Assembly (NCBI GenBank): GCA_026126205.1
Contig: JAHCJP010000001.1
Coordinates: 248,001 to 312,000 of the forward strand
Reading direction: 5' to 3'
Length of the DNA: 64,000 nt
DNA from: Maricaulaceae bacterium
GTDB taxonomy: Bacteria > Pseudomonadota > Alphaproteobacteria > Caulobacterales > Maricaulaceae
Shown here: piece after piece, positions 47,278 to 58,201 of the stretch
Numbering within the stretch: position 1 is the stretch's first letter
How the letters are laid out: each line of letters opens with the position of its first letter
Made by a program: the position numbers and the translations under genes
Notes under the pieces: generated by a model
What the model saw: only the letters and a program-made list of their open reading frames with translations
What the model was told of the DNA's origin: nothing
Databases searched by the model: none

Positions 47278-49281
47278 ATGCGTATCGCGCTTGCGCCGCT
47301 TCTGCTGCTGTTCGCCGGCGCCGCCCCGGCGGCGGCGCAGGAGGTGATCACCGTCACCGCCGCCCGCCGCGCCGAGGCGCGGGACGCGGCGGCGGTTCCG
47401 GTCGCCATCATCCCGGAGGCGGAGGTGGAGCGCACGGGCGCCCAGCATCCGTCGGAGCTGTTGAACCGCGCGCCGGGCGTGATGATCCACCGCAACAGCG
47501 GGGCCGAGCACCTGACCGCCATCCGCTCTCCGGTTCTCACCGGCGGGGCGGGGGCGGGGTCGTTCCTGTTCCTCGAGGACGGCGTGCCGCTGCGCGCCGC
47601 CGGCTTCGCCAATGTCAACGGCCTGTTCGAAGGGCTGAGCGAGTTCGCCGCGGGGGTGGAGATCATCCGCGGCCCCGGCACGGCGCTGCACGGCTCCAAC
47701 GCCCTGCACGGGCTGGTCAACGTCCTCACCCCCGACCCGGCGCAGGCGCGCAGCCTCACCGAGGCCGAGATCGCCAGTTTCGGCCGCTGGCGCGGCCGCG
47801 CTATCGCCGCCCGCCAGGGCGACGGCCTGAACGCCTACGCCGCCCTGTCATGGCTGCACGAGGACGGCTGGCGGGATAACGCCGGGCTGGACCGCATCGG
47901 CGCGCTGACCGGGATCTCCGGCCGCGCCGGGCGCTTCGACTGGCGGGCCGGGGCGGGGTTCGTATGGCTGGACCAGAACACCGCCACCTTCATCACCGGG
48001 CAGGACGCTTACCGGGACCGCGCCCGGTCGCGCAGCAACCCGGCGCCGGACGCCTTCCGCAAGGCCTGGGCGGCGCGGGCCTTCCTGCGCGCCGAGACGG
48101 CGCTGGACAATGGCTGGTCGCTGTCGCTGACCCCCTATGCGCGCGTCAACGAGATGGAGCTGCTGATGCACTTCCTGCCCTCGCAGGCGCTGGAGGAGAC
48201 CGGGCATCACAGCCTCGGTCTGCAGGCGCAGGTCTGGCGGGAAGGCGCGCGGGGGTCGGTCACCCTCGGCGCCGATGCGGAATGGACCCGCGGCTTTCTG
48301 GTCGAGACCCAGGAACTGCCCAGCTTCGGACAATTCCCTGAGGGGGTGCATTATGACTTTACGGCGGATGCATGGGTGATAGGTGGGTATGTGCAGGGCC
48401 GGTGGAAGGTGAATGACGCGGTATCGCTGGAGGCCGGCCTGCGCGTGGAAGGCGCGTGGTATGACTATGAAAACCACAGGGACGCCAACGCGATAGGCCG
48501 GTTTCTTCGCCCAGAGTCTCGCCGCGATGATTTCACCGTCGTCACGCCGCATTTCGGCGCCGTCTGGACGCTGAACACGGACCAGCGCCTGTTCCTGCGC
48601 GCCGCCCGTGGCGCCCGCGCCCCGCAGGCGCAGGAGCTATACAGACTCCAGCCTGGACAGCAGATCGACGGCATAAATCCGGAGGTTCTGGACTCGCTGG
48701 AGGCCGGCTGGCGCTGGACGGGCGCCGGCGGCGCGCGCGTCGAGATCGCCGCCTTCGCCATGGAAAAGCGCAATGTGTTTTTCCGCGACGCGGACGGGTT
48801 GAACGTCACCGACGCGCGTACCCGCCACCGGGGGGTGGAGGTGGAGGCCGCAGCGCCGTTGCATGACACCCTGCTGTTGTCGTTGTCAGCCACCTTGGCG
48901 CGACACCAGTACGCCTATGACCGCCCGGTGTCGCAGGCTTGGGAATCGGTCAGCAAGGGCGATGACATCGACACCGCGCCGCGCGTTCTGGGTAATCTGC
49001 GCCTGCTGTGGACGCCGGATGCGCGCCTGACGGTGGAGGCCGAGTGGGCGCATGTCGGGCGCTATTACACCGACGCGGCCAACGACCACACATATCCCGG
49101 CCATGACGTGGCCAATCTGCGCGCAGTGTGGCGCGGCGGAGAGCGGTGGGAAGTGTTCGGCGTGGTGCGCAATCTGTTCGATGTCCGCTACGCCGAGCGC
49201 GCCGATTTCGCCTTCGGAACCCCGCGCTATTTCCCCGGCGAGCCGCGGGCGTTCTCTGCCGGGTTCAGGCTGCGCGGCTAG
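47278..49281 (+). CDS. TonB-dependent outer-membrane receptor
   Basis: 667 residues. Signal peptide MRIALAPLLLLFAGAAPAAA. A TonB-box-like EVITVTAARR follows at the mature N-terminus. The plug domain (about 40-150) has SELLNRAPGVMIHRNSG, FLFLEDGVPLRAAGF and VEIIRGPGTALHGSNALHGL (20 residues). A 22-strand barrel follows, ending in RNLFDVRYAERADFAFGTPR and PRAFSAGFRLRG. Such receptors import siderophores, haem, cobalamin, metals or sugars; nothing here fixes the ligand. No Zur-like or Fur-like box was seen upstream. Overlaps the convergent hutF by 4 bp. Confidence 0.92.
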   Translation: MRIALAPLLLLFAGAAPAAAQEVITVTAARRAEARDAAAVPVAIIPEAEVERTGAQHPSELLNRAPGVMIHRNSGAEHLTAIRSPVLTGGAGAGSFLFLEDGVPLRAAGFANVNGLFEGLSEFAAGVEIIRGPGTALHGSNALHGLVNVLTPDPAQARSLTEAEIASFGRWRGRAIAARQGDGLNAYAALSWLHEDGWRDNAGLDRIGALTGISGRAGRFDWRAGAGFVWLDQNTATFITGQDAYRDRARSRSNPAPDAFRKAWAARAFLRAETALDNGWSLSLTPYARVNEMELLMHFLPSQALEETGHHSLGLQAQVWREGARGSVTLGADAEWTRGFLVETQELPSFGQFPEGVHYDFTADAWVIGGYVQGRWKVNDAVSLEAGLRVEGAWYDYENHRDANAIGRFLRPESRRDDFTVVTPHFGAVWTLNTDQRLFLRAARGARAPQAQELYRLQPGQQIDGINPEVLDSLEAGWRWTGAGGARVEIAAFAMEKRNVFFRDADGLNVTDARTRHRGVEVEAAAPLHDTLLLSLSATLARHQYAYDRPVSQAWESVSKGDDIDTAPRVLGNLRLLWTPDARLTVEAEWAHVGRYYTDAANDHTYPGHDVANLRAVWRGGERWEVFGVVRNLFDVRYAERADFAFGTPRYFPGEPRAFSAGFRLRG

Positions 49282-50636
49282 GCGGCGAGCAATTTGCGCA
49301 TCACGGCGCGAAAGCGCGCGGCCAGGCCGTCATGGCGCACGTGCCAGCCGCTCTCGACAATGCGACGACCGGCCGACCACACCGAATCCACGCAGGTGCG
49401 GTCGCCGGCGAAAATCCATGAATCGAGCAGCGCGTCACCGGTTTTTCCGGCCAGCATCGGGTGTTCGGCCTTCAGCGACACCAGATCCGCGAACAGCCCG
49501 GTCTCTATGGCGCCGCTGGCGCGGCCCAGCGCCTGCGCGCCGCCCTTCAGCGCGCCGTCATACAGCGCGCGGCCGGTGGAGCCGCCCGGCGCCGCGAACA
49601 CATTGCGGCGACGCAAGGAAAGCCGCTGGCTCCATTCCAGCAGGCGCAGTTCGCCCGCCGCGCCAGTGCGCACATGACTGTCAGTGCCGATGCCGAAACG
49701 CCCGCCCGCGGTCAGCCAGGCCGGGGCCGGGAACACGCCGTCACCCAGATCGGCCTCCGTCGTCGGGCACAGGCCGGCGACAGCGCCCGAGCGCGCGGCG
49801 GCCTGCGTCTCGGCCCCGGTCATGTGGGTGGCGTGCACCAGCGTCCAGCGCGCGTCGACGGCGCAATTCTCCAGCAGCCAGTCCACCGGGCGGCGCCCCG
49901 ACCAGGCTAGGCAGTCCTCCACCTCTTTCACCTGTTCGGCGATATGGATGTGGACCGGCCCGTCTTGAGTTGCATCCGCGACGGCAGTGAGTGACCCTGG
50001 CGTCACCGCGCGCAGCGAATGCGGCGCCGCGCCAATCGCGTCGTCGGGGTGCACGAGATGCGCCCGCGCCGCCTCGCGCAGGCGCAGATAGCCGTCCACG
50101 TTATTGATGAAGCGGCGCTGCCCTTCGCCGGGCGGAACACCGCCGAAACCACCTTGGGCGTAGAAAACCGGCAGCAGCGTCAGGCCGATGCCGGCGTCCT
50201 TCGCCGCATGGGCGATGCGGGCCGATGTCTCGGCTGGGTCGGCATAGGCCGCGCCGTCCGGGGCATGGTGAAGATAGTGGAACTCGGCCACGGCGGCGAA
50301 GCCGCCCTCGGCCATTTCGGAATATACATAGGCGGCTATGGTCTCGATCTCTTGCGGGCCGAGGCGCGGCAGGAAGCGGTACATCGCCTCGCGCCAGCTC
50401 CAGAAATCATCATCGCCATCGCCCCGGCGCTCGGTCAGTCCCGCCAGCGCACGCTGGAAAGCGTGGCTGTGCAGGTTGCACGGCGCGGGCAGCAGGATAT
50501 GGATGAACTCGTCCTCCGGGCCCGGCGCGGTTCCCGTAACCACGGCCGCGATCCGTCCGTCCGCGGAAATAGCCACATCAACGTCCGTCGCCCAGCCCCC
50601 GGGCAACAGCGCCGTTTCCGCATGAAGCTTGCGCAT
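49278..50636 (-). CDS. hutF: Formimidoylglutamate deiminase
   Basis: 452 residues. Amidohydrolase converting N-formimino-glutamate to N-formyl-glutamate. Metal motif PCNLHSHAFQRALAGLTER near 52, DDDFWSWREAMYRFLPRL near 75, HIHIAEQVKEVEDC near 230, LVHATHMTG near 265, GLCPTTEADLGDGVFPA near 289 and GIGTDSHVRTGA near 315, all typical of HutF. The second of two in-frame ATGs (50634-50636) is preferred because GAGG sits 9 bases upstream; the first at 50645 is only 0-3 bases from it. Divergent from hutI-hutH-hutG-hutU across 56 bp. Confidence 0.94.
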   Translation of the reverse strand: MRKLHAETALLPGGWATDVDVAISADGRIAAVVTGTAPGPEDEFIHILLPAPCNLHSHAFQRALAGLTERRGDGDDDFWSWREAMYRFLPRLGPQEIETIAAYVYSEMAEGGFAAVAEFHYLHHAPDGAAYADPAETSARIAHAAKDAGIGLTLLPVFYAQGGFGGVPPGEGQRRFINNVDGYLRLREAARAHLVHPDDAIGAAPHSLRAVTPGSLTAVADATQDGPVHIHIAEQVKEVEDCLAWSGRRPVDWLLENCAVDARWTLVHATHMTGAETQAAARSGAVAGLCPTTEADLGDGVFPAPAWLTAGGRFGIGTDSHVRTGAAGELRLLEWSQRLSLRRRNVFAAPGGSTGRALYDGALKGGAQALGRASGAIETGLFADLVSLKAEHPMLAGKTGDALLDSWIFAGDRTCVDSVWSAGRRIVESGWHVRHDGLAARFRAVMRKLLAA

Positions 50637-50692
50637 CACCTGCATCCTCTGACAGGAAGTAACCCGGAATCACAGACCGGAGATAGTCCGCC

Positions 50693-51898
50693 TTGCGCTA
50701 TCAACGCCTGTTTACCAACGCCTGCCTGGCGACGATGGTTCCCGGCGCCGCGCCCTATGGCTTTATCGGCGGTGGGGCGGTGGCCGTGCGCGATGGACGG
50801 ATCGGCTGGACAGGGGTGGCGAAGGATGCGCCGCAGGCGGACGAGGTGATCGACCTTGAAGGCCGTCTTGTCACCCCGGCGCTGGTCGATTGCCATACCC
50901 ATCTGGTGTTCGCCGGCGACCGGGCGGGAGAGTTCGAACGCCGTCTGGCCGGCGAAAGCTATGAAGGCATCGCCCGCTCTGGCGGCGGCATTACCGCCAC
51001 CATGACCGCCACCCGCGCCGCCACGGCGGCCGAGCTGGCGGCGCTGGCGCTGAAACGGCTGGATGCGCTGAGCGCTGAAGGTGTTGGAACTGTAGAAATT
51101 AAAAGCGGTTATGGGCTTAATTTCGAGTCCGAGATTAATATGCTAAAGGCGGCGCGCACCTGTGGCCTGGTCTCCGGCGTCCGTGTGCGGACCACGCTTC
51201 TGACTGCCCACGCCATCCCGCCGGAATACGCCGGGCGCTCCGGCGCCTATATCGACGAAGTGGTCATCCCCCTGGTCGCCGAGGCGGCGCGACAGGGTCT
51301 GGCCGACGCCGTCGACGCCTATTGCGAAAAGATCGCCTTTTCGCCGCAGGAGACGCGCCGGGTGTTCGACGCGGCGAAAGCCGCCGGCTTGCCGGTGAAG
51401 CTGCACGCCGACCAGTTTTCCGACACCGGCGGCGCGGCGCTGGCGGCGGAGTATGGCGCGCTGAGCGCCGATCACCTTGAATACACATCCAGTGAAGGAG
51501 TGGCGGCGATGTCGGCGGCCGGAACCGTAGCCGTGCTGCTGCCGGGCGCGTTCTATGCGCTGAAGGAGACGCAGCTTCCGCCGGTGCAGGCGCTACGCGA
51601 GGCGGGGGTTCCCATGGCCGTGGCCACCGACGCCAATCCCGGCTCCTCGCCTTTGCTGTCGCCGCTGCTGGCCGCCAACATGGCCTGCACGCTGTTCGGC
51701 CTGACGGTGGAGGAGGCGCTGGCCGGCGTCACCCGCGAGGGCGCGCGGGCGCTGGGGCTGCTCAACGAGATCGGAACCCTCGAATCCGGCAAGCGCTGCG
51801 ATCTCGCCGTATGGGATGTGGAGCAGCCGGCCGAATTGGTGCAATGGATGGGCGCGCGCCCGCTGCACGGGCGGGTGCTGAACGGAGAATGGGCGTGA
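50693..51898 (+). CDS. hutI: Imidazolonepropionase
   Basis: 401 residues from a TTG start at 50693 with GGAG at 50679-50682. It hydrolyses imidazolone-5-propionate to formimino-glutamate. Motifs: [18 protein letters not shown] near 60 (metal His pair), [52 protein letters not shown] (20 residues), SADHLEYTS and [11 protein letters not shown] (metal Asp). Codons at 51081-51150 are unusually A/T rich (27 G+C of 70) compared with the rest of the gene. First gene of hutIHGU; its stop overlaps the hutH start. Confidence 0.96.
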   Translation: MRYQRLFTNACLATMVPGAAPYGFIGGGAVAVRDGRIGWTGVAKDAPQADEVIDLEGRLVTPALVDCHTHLVFAGDRAGEFERRLAGESYEGIARSGGGITATMTATRAATAAELAALALKRLDALSAEGVGTVEIKSGYGLNFESEINMLKAARTCGLVSGVRVRTTLLTAHAIPPEYAGRSGAYIDEVVIPLVAEAARQGLADAVDAYCEKIAFSPQETRRVFDAAKAAGLPVKLHADQFSDTGGAALAAEYGALSADHLEYTSSEGVAAMSAAGTVAVLLPGAFYALKETQLPPVQALREAGVPMAVATDANPGSSPLLSPLLAANMACTLFGLTVEEALAGVTREGARALGLLNEIGTLESGKRCDLAVWDVEQPAELVQWMGARPLHGRVLNGEWA

Positions 51899-53439
51899 GC
51901 GCTGTGACGATTAAACCCGGCGCGATGCGGCTGGCCGACTGGCGGGCGATCTGGCGCGGCGCGGCGGTGAAGACCGATCCCGGCGCGCGCGCGGGCGTGG
52001 AGGCTTCGGCGCAGGCGGTGCAGGCGCTGCTGGCGTCGGGCCGCGCCGTCTATGGCGTCAACACCGGTTTCGGCAAGCTGGCCCAGACGCGCATCGGCGC
52101 CGATGAGCTGGGCGAATTGCAGACGCGGCTGATCCTGTCGCACGCCGCCGGAACCGGCGATGCCGCGCCAGAGGCCGCCGTGCGGCTGATGATGGCGCTG
52201 AAGATCGCCAGCCTGGGGCGCGGCGCGTCCGGCGTGCGCTGGCAGACCGTGCAGGCCCTGCAGGCGCTGCTGGATGCGGGCGTTACCCCGGTGATCCCGG
52301 CGCAGGGTTCGGTCGGCGCTTCGGGCGATCTGGCGCCGCTGTCGCACATGACGGCAGCGCTGATCGGGGTGGGAGAGGCGGTCTTTCAGGGTCAGCGAAT
52401 GCCAGCCGGCAAAGCGCTGGCGAAAGCCGGGCTGAAGCCGGTGACGCTGGGGCCGAAGGAGGGGCTGGCCCTGATCAACGGCACGCAGTTCTCCACCGCG
52501 CTTGCGCTGGCCGGGCTGTTCGAGGCCGAGACGGGCTTGCAGGCGGCGCTGGTCGCCGGGGCGATGAGCGTCGAAGCGGCGAAAGGCTCCGCCGCGCCGT
52601 TTGATGCGCGCATCCATGCGCTGCGCGGCCATCGCGGCCAGATCGCCGCCGCGGCGGCGATCCGCGCCCTGCTGGACGGCAGCGCGATCCTGAAAAGCCA
52701 TGAAGACTGCGGGAAAGTGCAGGATCCCTATTGCCTGCGCTGCCAGCCGCAGGTGACCGGCGCCGCGCTGGACGTGCTGCGTCAGGCGGCTGCGTCACTG
52801 TTGATCGAATCCAACGCCGTCACTGACAATCCGCTGATCTTTTCTGACGCCCCGGGTGACCCCCAGGCGATCTCCGGCGGCAATTTCCACGCCGAACCCG
52901 TGGCTTTCGCCGCCGACATGATCGCGCTGGCCGTGTGCGAGACCGGATCGATCTCCGAACGCCGCACGGCGCTGCTGACCGATCCGGCGCTGTCGGGCCT
53001 GCCGGCTTTCCTGACCCCGGCGCCGGGGCTGAACTCCGGTTTCATGATCGCGCAGGTGACGGCGGCGGCGCTGGTGTCTGAGAACAAACAGCGCGCCATG
53101 CCGGCCAGCGTCGATTCCATCCCCACCTCCGCCAACCAGGAGGACCATGTCTCCATGGCGGCGCACGGGGCGCGGCGGCTGCTGGAGATGACGCGCAATC
53201 TGCACGCCGTGGTCGGCGTCGAACTGCTGGCCGCGGCGCAGGGCATGGATTTTCATGCGCCGCTGAAATCCTCGGCCCGGCTGGAGGCGGCGAAGGCGGC
53301 GCTGCGCGCAAAGGTTCCGCGGCTTGAGGACGACCGCTATTTCGCGCCCGACATGGCGGCGGCGGCGGAACTGGTGGCCAGCGGCGCGCTGGCGGACGCC
53401 GCCGGACGGGACGCCATACCGGATGTGGAGGCGGCGTGA
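51895..53439 (+). CDS. hutH: Histidine ammonia-lyase
   Basis: 514 residues from GTG 51895, overlapping the hutI stop (GTGA). It deaminates histidine to urocanate. The self-forming MIO prosthetic group comes from Ala-Ser-Gly in [14 protein letters not shown]. With this start the triad is numbered 142-144, exactly as in the well-studied Pseudomonas enzyme, and GGAG lies 7 bases upstream. The competing ATG at 51889 is only one base from that GGAG. Other motifs: [11 protein letters not shown] near 45, [16 protein letters not shown] near 328, and [20 protein letters not shown] (20 residues) near 402. Confidence 0.97.
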   Translation: MSAVTIKPGAMRLADWRAIWRGAAVKTDPGARAGVEASAQAVQALLASGRAVYGVNTGFGKLAQTRIGADELGELQTRLILSHAAGTGDAAPEAAVRLMMALKIASLGRGASGVRWQTVQALQALLDAGVTPVIPAQGSVGASGDLAPLSHMTAALIGVGEAVFQGQRMPAGKALAKAGLKPVTLGPKEGLALINGTQFSTALALAGLFEAETGLQAALVAGAMSVEAAKGSAAPFDARIHALRGHRGQIAAAAAIRALLDGSAILKSHEDCGKVQDPYCLRCQPQVTGAALDVLRQAAASLLIESNAVTDNPLIFSDAPGDPQAISGGNFHAEPVAFAADMIALAVCETGSISERRTALLTDPALSGLPAFLTPAPGLNSGFMIAQVTAAALVSENKQRAMPASVDSIPTSANQEDHVSMAAHGARRLLEMTRNLHAVVGVELLAAAQGMDFHAPLKSSARLEAAKAALRAKVPRLEDDRYFAPDMAAAAELVASGALADAAGRDAIPDVEAA

Positions 53440-54248
53440 GCGCGGTGTTCGGGCTTCATCGCGGCGACGGGCCGCTGGTGGTCAGCGTGCCGCATTCGGG
53501 AACGGAAATCCCCGACGCCATCGCCGCGCGGCTGAGCGAGGCCGGGCGCGCCATGCCCGACACCGACTGGTTCGTCGACCGGCTTTACGGCTTCACCCGC
53601 GATCTGGGCGCGACGATGATCACCGCGAACCTGTCGCGCTATGTCATCGACCTGAACCGCGATCCCTCCGGCGCCTCGCTGTATCCGGGCCAGACCACCA
53701 CCGGGCTGGTTCCCACCGAAACCTTCGACGGCCGGCCGCTTTACGCCGAAGGCGGCGAACCGGACGAGGCCGAGATCGAGGCGCGGCGGGGGCAGTATTT
53801 CGATCCCTATCACCGCGCGCTGAGCGAGGAGCTGGCCCGCGTGCGGGCCGAACATGGCTATGCACTGCTCTATGACGCCCATTCCATCGCCTCGCAGGTT
53901 CCGCGCCTGTTCGAAGGCGAGCTGCCGGTGCTGAATCTCGGCACCAATGGCGGCGAGACCTGCGCGCCGGAGATCGAGCGCGCAGCCGTAAAAGCCATGC
54001 TGAATCAAGAAGAATACGAGGCAGTCCTGAACCAGCGCTTCAAGGGTGGCTGGATCACCCGCAGCTTCGGGCGCCCGCACACCAACATCCACGCCATGCA
54101 GATGGAGCTGGCCCAGCGCGCCTATATGAACGAGGCCGCAACGCGTTATGACGAGGGCAGGGCGGACAAGCTGATCCCGGTTCTGAAAACCATCATCGAA
54201 AGCGCGCTCGCCGCCGCCGAGCGCCTGCATTGGGAAGTGACGGCATGA
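53436..54248 (+). CDS. hutG: N-formylglutamate deformylase
   Basis: 270 residues from a GTG overlapping the hutH stop. It cleaves N-formylglutamate to formate and glutamate, the step that follows HutF. Family motifs: [14 protein letters not shown] near 13, [36 protein letters not shown] near 71, [17 protein letters not shown] near 145 and [20 protein letters not shown] (20 residues) near 210. Presence of both hutF and hutG shows the five-step formylglutamate pathway. The stop overlaps hutU (ATGA at 54245-54248). Confidence 0.95.
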   Translation: MSAVFGLHRGDGPLVVSVPHSGTEIPDAIAARLSEAGRAMPDTDWFVDRLYGFTRDLGATMITANLSRYVIDLNRDPSGASLYPGQTTTGLVPTETFDGRPLYAEGGEPDEAEIEARRGQYFDPYHRALSEELARVRAEHGYALLYDAHSIASQVPRLFEGELPVLNLGTNGGETCAPEIERAAVKAMLNQEEYEAVLNQRFKGGWITRSFGRPHTNIHAMQMELAQRAYMNEAATRYDEGRADKLIPVLKTIIESALAAAERLHWEVTA

Positions 54249-55909
54249 ACACGCGCATCGACAACGCCCGCGTCATCCGCGCCCGCCGCGGGGCGGAGCG
54301 GGAGGCGAAATCCTGGCTGACCGAAGCCCCGCTTCGCATGCTGATGAACAATCTCGACCCCGAAGTGGCCGAAAAGCCGGAAGAGCTGGTGGTCTATGGC
54401 GGCATCGGCCGCGCGGCGCGCGACTGGGAAAGCTTCGACACCATCGTTTCGGCGCTGAAACGGCTGGGCGATGACGAGACGCTGCTGGTGCAGTCCGGCA
54501 AGCCGGTGGGCGTGTTTCGCACCCATGCCGACGCGCCGCGGGTGCTGATCGCCAATTCCAACCTGGTGCCCGCGTTCGCCAACTGGGAGCATTTCCGCGA
54601 ACTCGACCGCAAGGGGCTGATGATGTACGGCCAGATGACGGCCGGGTCGTGGATCTATATCGGCAGCCAGGGCATCGTTCAGGGCACTTACGAGACCTTC
54701 GCCGAAATGGGCCGGCGCCATTATGGCGGCGATCTTTCCGGCAAATGGATCCTCACCGGCGGTCTGGGCGGCATGGGCGGGGCGCAGCCGCTGGCCGGGG
54801 TGATGGCGGGGGCCTCCGTCCTCGCCGTGGAGTGCCGCCCGTCGCGCATCGAAATGCGCCTGAAGACCCGCTATCTCGACGAACAGGCCGCGACGCTGGA
54901 CGAGGCGCTGGAGATTCTGGCCCGCGCGAAGAAGGCCGGAAAGGCGCTGTCGGTGGGTCTGCTGGGCAACGCCGCCGACGTGTTCGGCGAACTGGCCGCG
55001 CGCGGCGTGCGCCCGGATGCGGTGACCGACCAGACCTCGGCCCATGACCCGGTCAACGGCTATCTGCCGCAGGGCTGGACGCTGCAGGAATGGGACGAAC
55101 GCCGCGAGGCTGACCCGCAGGCCGTGGCCGTGGCGGCGAAGGCCAGCATGGCCGTGCAGGTGGAGGCGATGCTCGCCTTCCACCGCATGGGCGTTCCCAC
55201 CTTTGATTACGGCAATAATATCCGCCAGATGGCGAAAGAGGCGGGGGTGGACGACGCCTTCGCCTTCCCCGGTTTCGTGCCGGCCTATATCCGCCCGCTG
55301 TTCTGCCGCGGCGTCGGCCCGTTCCGCTGGGCGGCGCTGTCCGGCGACCCTGAAGACATCTACCGCACCGACGCCAAGGTGAAGGAGCTGATCCCCGATG
55401 ACGCGCACCTTCACAACTGGCTGGACATGGCGCGCGACCGCATCGCGTTTCAGGGCCTGCCGGCGCGCATCTGCTGGGTCGGGCTGGGCCAGCGCCACCG
55501 CCTCGGCCTCGCCTTCAACGAGATGGTGGCCAGGGGCGAGCTGAAAGCCCCCGTGGTCATCGGCCGCGACCATCTGGATTCCGGCTCGGTCGCCAGCCCC
55601 AACCGCGAGACCGAGGCGATGAAGGATGGCAGCGACGCGGTGGCCGACTGGCCGTTGCTGAACGCGTTGCTGAACACCGCCTCGGGCGCGACATGGGTGT
55701 CGCTGCATCATGGCGGCGGCGTCGGCATGGGCTGGTCGATCCATTCCGGGCAGGTGGTGGTCTGCGACGGCACGGCCGAGGCCGCCCGGCGCGTGGAGCG
55801 CGTGTTGTGGAACGACCCCGCCACCGGCGTCATGCGCCACGCCGACGCCGGCTATGACGAAGCCATCGCCTGCGCGAAGGAGCAGGGGCTGGATTTGCCG
55901 TCGCTGTAA
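54245..55909 (+). CDS. hutU: Urocanate hydratase
   Basis: 554 residues. It hydrates urocanate to imidazolonepropionate using tightly bound NAD. Motifs: [20 protein letters not shown] (20 residues near 17), [40 protein letters not shown], the NAD-binding [16 protein letters not shown] near 177, [17 protein letters not shown] near 265 and [20 protein letters not shown] (20 residues) near 408 with the essential Cys region. The C-terminal [19 protein letters not shown] is also typical. Last gene of hutIHGU. Length is standard. Confidence 0.97.
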   Translation: MNTRIDNARVIRARRGAEREAKSWLTEAPLRMLMNNLDPEVAEKPEELVVYGGIGRAARDWESFDTIVSALKRLGDDETLLVQSGKPVGVFRTHADAPRVLIANSNLVPAFANWEHFRELDRKGLMMYGQMTAGSWIYIGSQGIVQGTYETFAEMGRRHYGGDLSGKWILTGGLGGMGGAQPLAGVMAGASVLAVECRPSRIEMRLKTRYLDEQAATLDEALEILARAKKAGKALSVGLLGNAADVFGELAARGVRPDAVTDQTSAHDPVNGYLPQGWTLQEWDERREADPQAVAVAAKASMAVQVEAMLAFHRMGVPTFDYGNNIRQMAKEAGVDDAFAFPGFVPAYIRPLFCRGVGPFRWAALSGDPEDIYRTDAKVKELIPDDAHLHNWLDMARDRIAFQGLPARICWVGLGQRHRLGLAFNEMVARGELKAPVVIGRDHLDSGSVASPNRETEAMKDGSDAVADWPLLNALLNTASGATWVSLHHGGGVGMGWSIHSGQVVVCDGTAEAARRVERVLWNDPATGVMRHADAGYDEAIACAKEQGLDLPSL

Positions 55910-55947
55910 CAGGCATTGTGCCGGGCGACGCCTGAAGGGAGGCCGCC

Positions 55948-57138
55948 ATGCTGCGCCTGATCGCATTTATCGTCGTTCTCGCCGCGTCGCCGGCGGCGGC
56001 GCAGGAGTATTTCCCGCCGCGCGGCGATGACGGCTGGGCGCGGCTGGACCCGGCGGAGGCCGGTTTCGATCCGGTAGCGCTGCAGGCGGCGGTGGATTTC
56101 GCCATCGGCAACGAAACCCGGCTGGACGGCGCGTTGGGCGAGGTGATCAGCGCCCGGCAGCTGACCATCACCACGCCGTTGACCTGGTCATACGAGCCTT
56201 ACTCCGACCCCATCGGCCCCTTGCAGGATCGCGGCGGTCCGTCCGGCGTCATCCTGCGCGGCGGCCATATCGTCGCCGAATGGGGCGAGCCGGAGCGGGT
56301 GGACATGACCTTCTCGGTTACCAAGACCTTCGTCAGCCTGATGGCGGGGCTGGCGCACATGGACGGGCTGATCGAAGACCTGCACGCCCCCGTGGCGCCT
56401 CAGGTGGCCGACGAGCAGTTTCACACCGCCCACAACGCCCCGATCACCTGGGACCAGCTTTTGCGCCAGACCAGCGGCTGGTCGGGAACCCTGTTCGGCA
56501 AGCCGGACTGGGGCGACCGTCCGGCGCGCGACAACGCCGCCTCGAAACTGATTGAAGGCCCGCCCGCGCCCGGCGAACGCTGGGAATACAACGACGTGCG
56601 GGTCAATGCGTTGTCGCTGGCGCTGCTGCATGTCTGGGGGCGGCCGCTGCCCGAAGTGCTGGCGGAGCGGATCATGACGCCCATCGGCGCCAGCGAAAGC
56701 TGGGTCTGGCACGGCTATCACAATTCCCATGTCGAGATCGGCGGGGTGCGGATGCAGTCCGTCTCCGGCGGCGGGCATTGGGGCGGGGGCATGTTCATCT
56801 CCGCCTATGACATGGCGCGGCTGGGCCTGCTGGCGGCGCGCGGCGGGCGCTGGGACGGGGCGGAGATCATCGCGGAAAGCTGGCTGGACGAGGCGGCGTC
56901 GCCGACGGCGCAGAACCCCGGCTATGGCCATATGAACTTCTTCCTCAACCGGCCGCAGATGGAGGGGGCAGCGGTGCGCGCGCCCGGCGCGCCGGAAAGC
57001 GCCTATGCCTGGCTGGGGGCGGGAACCAATGTCGTGTTCATCAGCGCCGAGCATGATCTGGTCGCGGTCGTGCGCTGGATCGACCGGCGGGCGATGAACG
57101 AGTTTCTGGAACGCCTGATGGCGGCGCTGGAGGGGTAG
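55948..57138 (+). CDS. Exported serine hydrolase (beta-lactamase / class C family)
   Basis: 396 residues. Signal peptide MLRLIAFIVVLAASPAAAQ. The S-x-x-K motif is SVTK with Ser near 123, and the Y-x-N motif is YND with Tyr near 214 (EYNDVRVNALSLALL). A HWGGGMFISAYDMARLGLLA stretch (20 residues near 271) is typical of the beta-lactamase-related serine hydrolases (PF00144-like), many of which are esterases or D-amino peptidases rather than antibiotic-degrading enzymes. GGGAGG precedes the start. Between hutU and the convergent 2-oxoacid oxidoreductase genes; no link to histidine use is evident. Confidence 0.87.
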   Translation: MLRLIAFIVVLAASPAAAQEYFPPRGDDGWARLDPAEAGFDPVALQAAVDFAIGNETRLDGALGEVISARQLTITTPLTWSYEPYSDPIGPLQDRGGPSGVILRGGHIVAEWGEPERVDMTFSVTKTFVSLMAGLAHMDGLIEDLHAPVAPQVADEQFHTAHNAPITWDQLLRQTSGWSGTLFGKPDWGDRPARDNAASKLIEGPPAPGERWEYNDVRVNALSLALLHVWGRPLPEVLAERIMTPIGASESWVWHGYHNSHVEIGGVRMQSVSGGGHWGGGMFISAYDMARLGLLAARGGRWDGAEIIAESWLDEAASPTAQNPGYGHMNFFLNRPQMEGAAVRAPGAPESAYAWLGAGTNVVFISAEHDLVAVVRWIDRRAMNEFLERLMAALEG

Positions 57139-57151
57139 GGGTCAGCAGGGG

Positions 57152-58201
57152 TCACCCATACCCCTTCATGATCTCGGCCAGTCTGGACGAGCCGGGGCAG
57201 AGCGCCTCATGGGGCAGGGCGTTCAGCGGCGTTTGCGGCAGTTTCGCCATCTCGGCCATGTCGGCGCGGCTTTCGTCGAGATACAGAAGTCCGGTGAGGA
57301 TTTCCCGCCCCTCCATCTTGCGCATCAGCTCGAAAGCCTGGTCGCGGTCGCGCGGGTCATAGTCGCGCCCGGTCTTGCGCAGCATCACCGTGCCGCCATG
57401 GTGCATCTTCACCGGCATCGCCTCGCCGGCGTCGTAATCGGCCGTCACCTCGGTTTCTTCGGGCACGAAGTCGGCATGCACGACGGGGTGATAGTATTTG
57501 TAGGTGTGGGCGTAGCTCTTGGTGGAGCCGGCGTGGTCGTTGAAGGTCACGCACGGGCTGATGACGTCGATCAGCGCGAAGCCGCGATGCATCAGCCCGG
57601 CCTTGATCAGCGGCACCAGCTGTTTCTTGTCGCCCGAGAAGCTGCGGGCGACGAAGCTGGCCCCCAGGGTGAGGCCCATCATGACCGGATCGATGGGCGA
57701 CATCTCGTTGACCTCGCCCTTCTTGGCCCTGGTGCCGATATCGGCCGAGGCCGAGAACTGGCCCTTGGTGAGGCCGTAAACGCCATTGTTCTCTATCACA
57801 TAGAGCATGTTGACGTTGCGGCGGATGGCGTGGGCGAACTGGCCAAGGCCGATGGACAGCGAATCCCCGTCGCCGGAGACGCCGATGTAATAAAGCTCCG
57901 GATTCACCGCCGCGGCGCCGGAGGCGACCGAGGGCATGCGCCCGTGCACGGAATTGATGCCGTGCGACTGGCCGAGGAAATAGGCCGTGGTCTTCGACGA
58001 ACAGCCGATGCCGGAGACCTTGGCCGCCCTGTGCGGCTCCAGGTCAAGCTGGTGAAAGGCCTGCACGAAGGCGGCGGTGATCGAGTCATGCCCGCAGCCG
58101 GCGCACAGGGTGGACATCACCCCTTCATAATCGCGCACGGTCAGGCCCAGCGCGTTGCGCGGCAGGTGTTTGTCGATGCGGGGTTTGACGATGGATGTCA
58201 T
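57152..58201 (-). CDS. korB: 2-oxoacid:ferredoxin oxidoreductase, beta subunit (KorB-like)
   Basis: 349 residues. Thiamine-diphosphate and [4Fe-4S] subunit. STLCAGCGHDSITAAFV (two Cys near 33-36), GIGCSSKTTAYF (third Cys) and ISPCVTFNDHAGS (fourth, near 215) are the cluster ligands. GVSGDGDSLSIGLGQFAHAI (20 residues near 108) and VIENNGVYGLTKGQFSA bind the cofactor diphosphate and magnesium. 2-oxoglutarate is the most likely substrate from the family, but pyruvate or branched 2-oxoacids are possible. Start overlaps the alpha subunit stop (58198-58201). Confidence 0.88.
   Translation of the reverse strand: MTSIVKPRIDKHLPRNALGLTVRDYEGVMSTLCAGCGHDSITAAFVQAFHQLDLEPHRAAKVSGIGCSSKTTAYFLGQSHGINSVHGRMPSVASGAAAVNPELYYIGVSGDGDSLSIGLGQFAHAIRRNVNMLYVIENNGVYGLTKGQFSASADIGTRAKKGEVNEMSPIDPVMMGLTLGASFVARSFSGDKKQLVPLIKAGLMHRGFALIDVISPCVTFNDHAGSTKSYAHTYKYYHPVVHADFVPEETEVTADYDAGEAMPVKMHHGGTVMLRKTGRDYDPRDRDQAFELMRKMEGREILTGLLYLDESRADMAEMAKLPQTPLNALPHEALCPGSSRLAEIMKGYG

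Noticed and set aside
50637..50692. HutC operator between hutF and hutI
   Set aside because: I looked for a GTATA-type inverted repeat in the 56-bp gap and saw none convincing. A hut repressor gene is also absent from the window.
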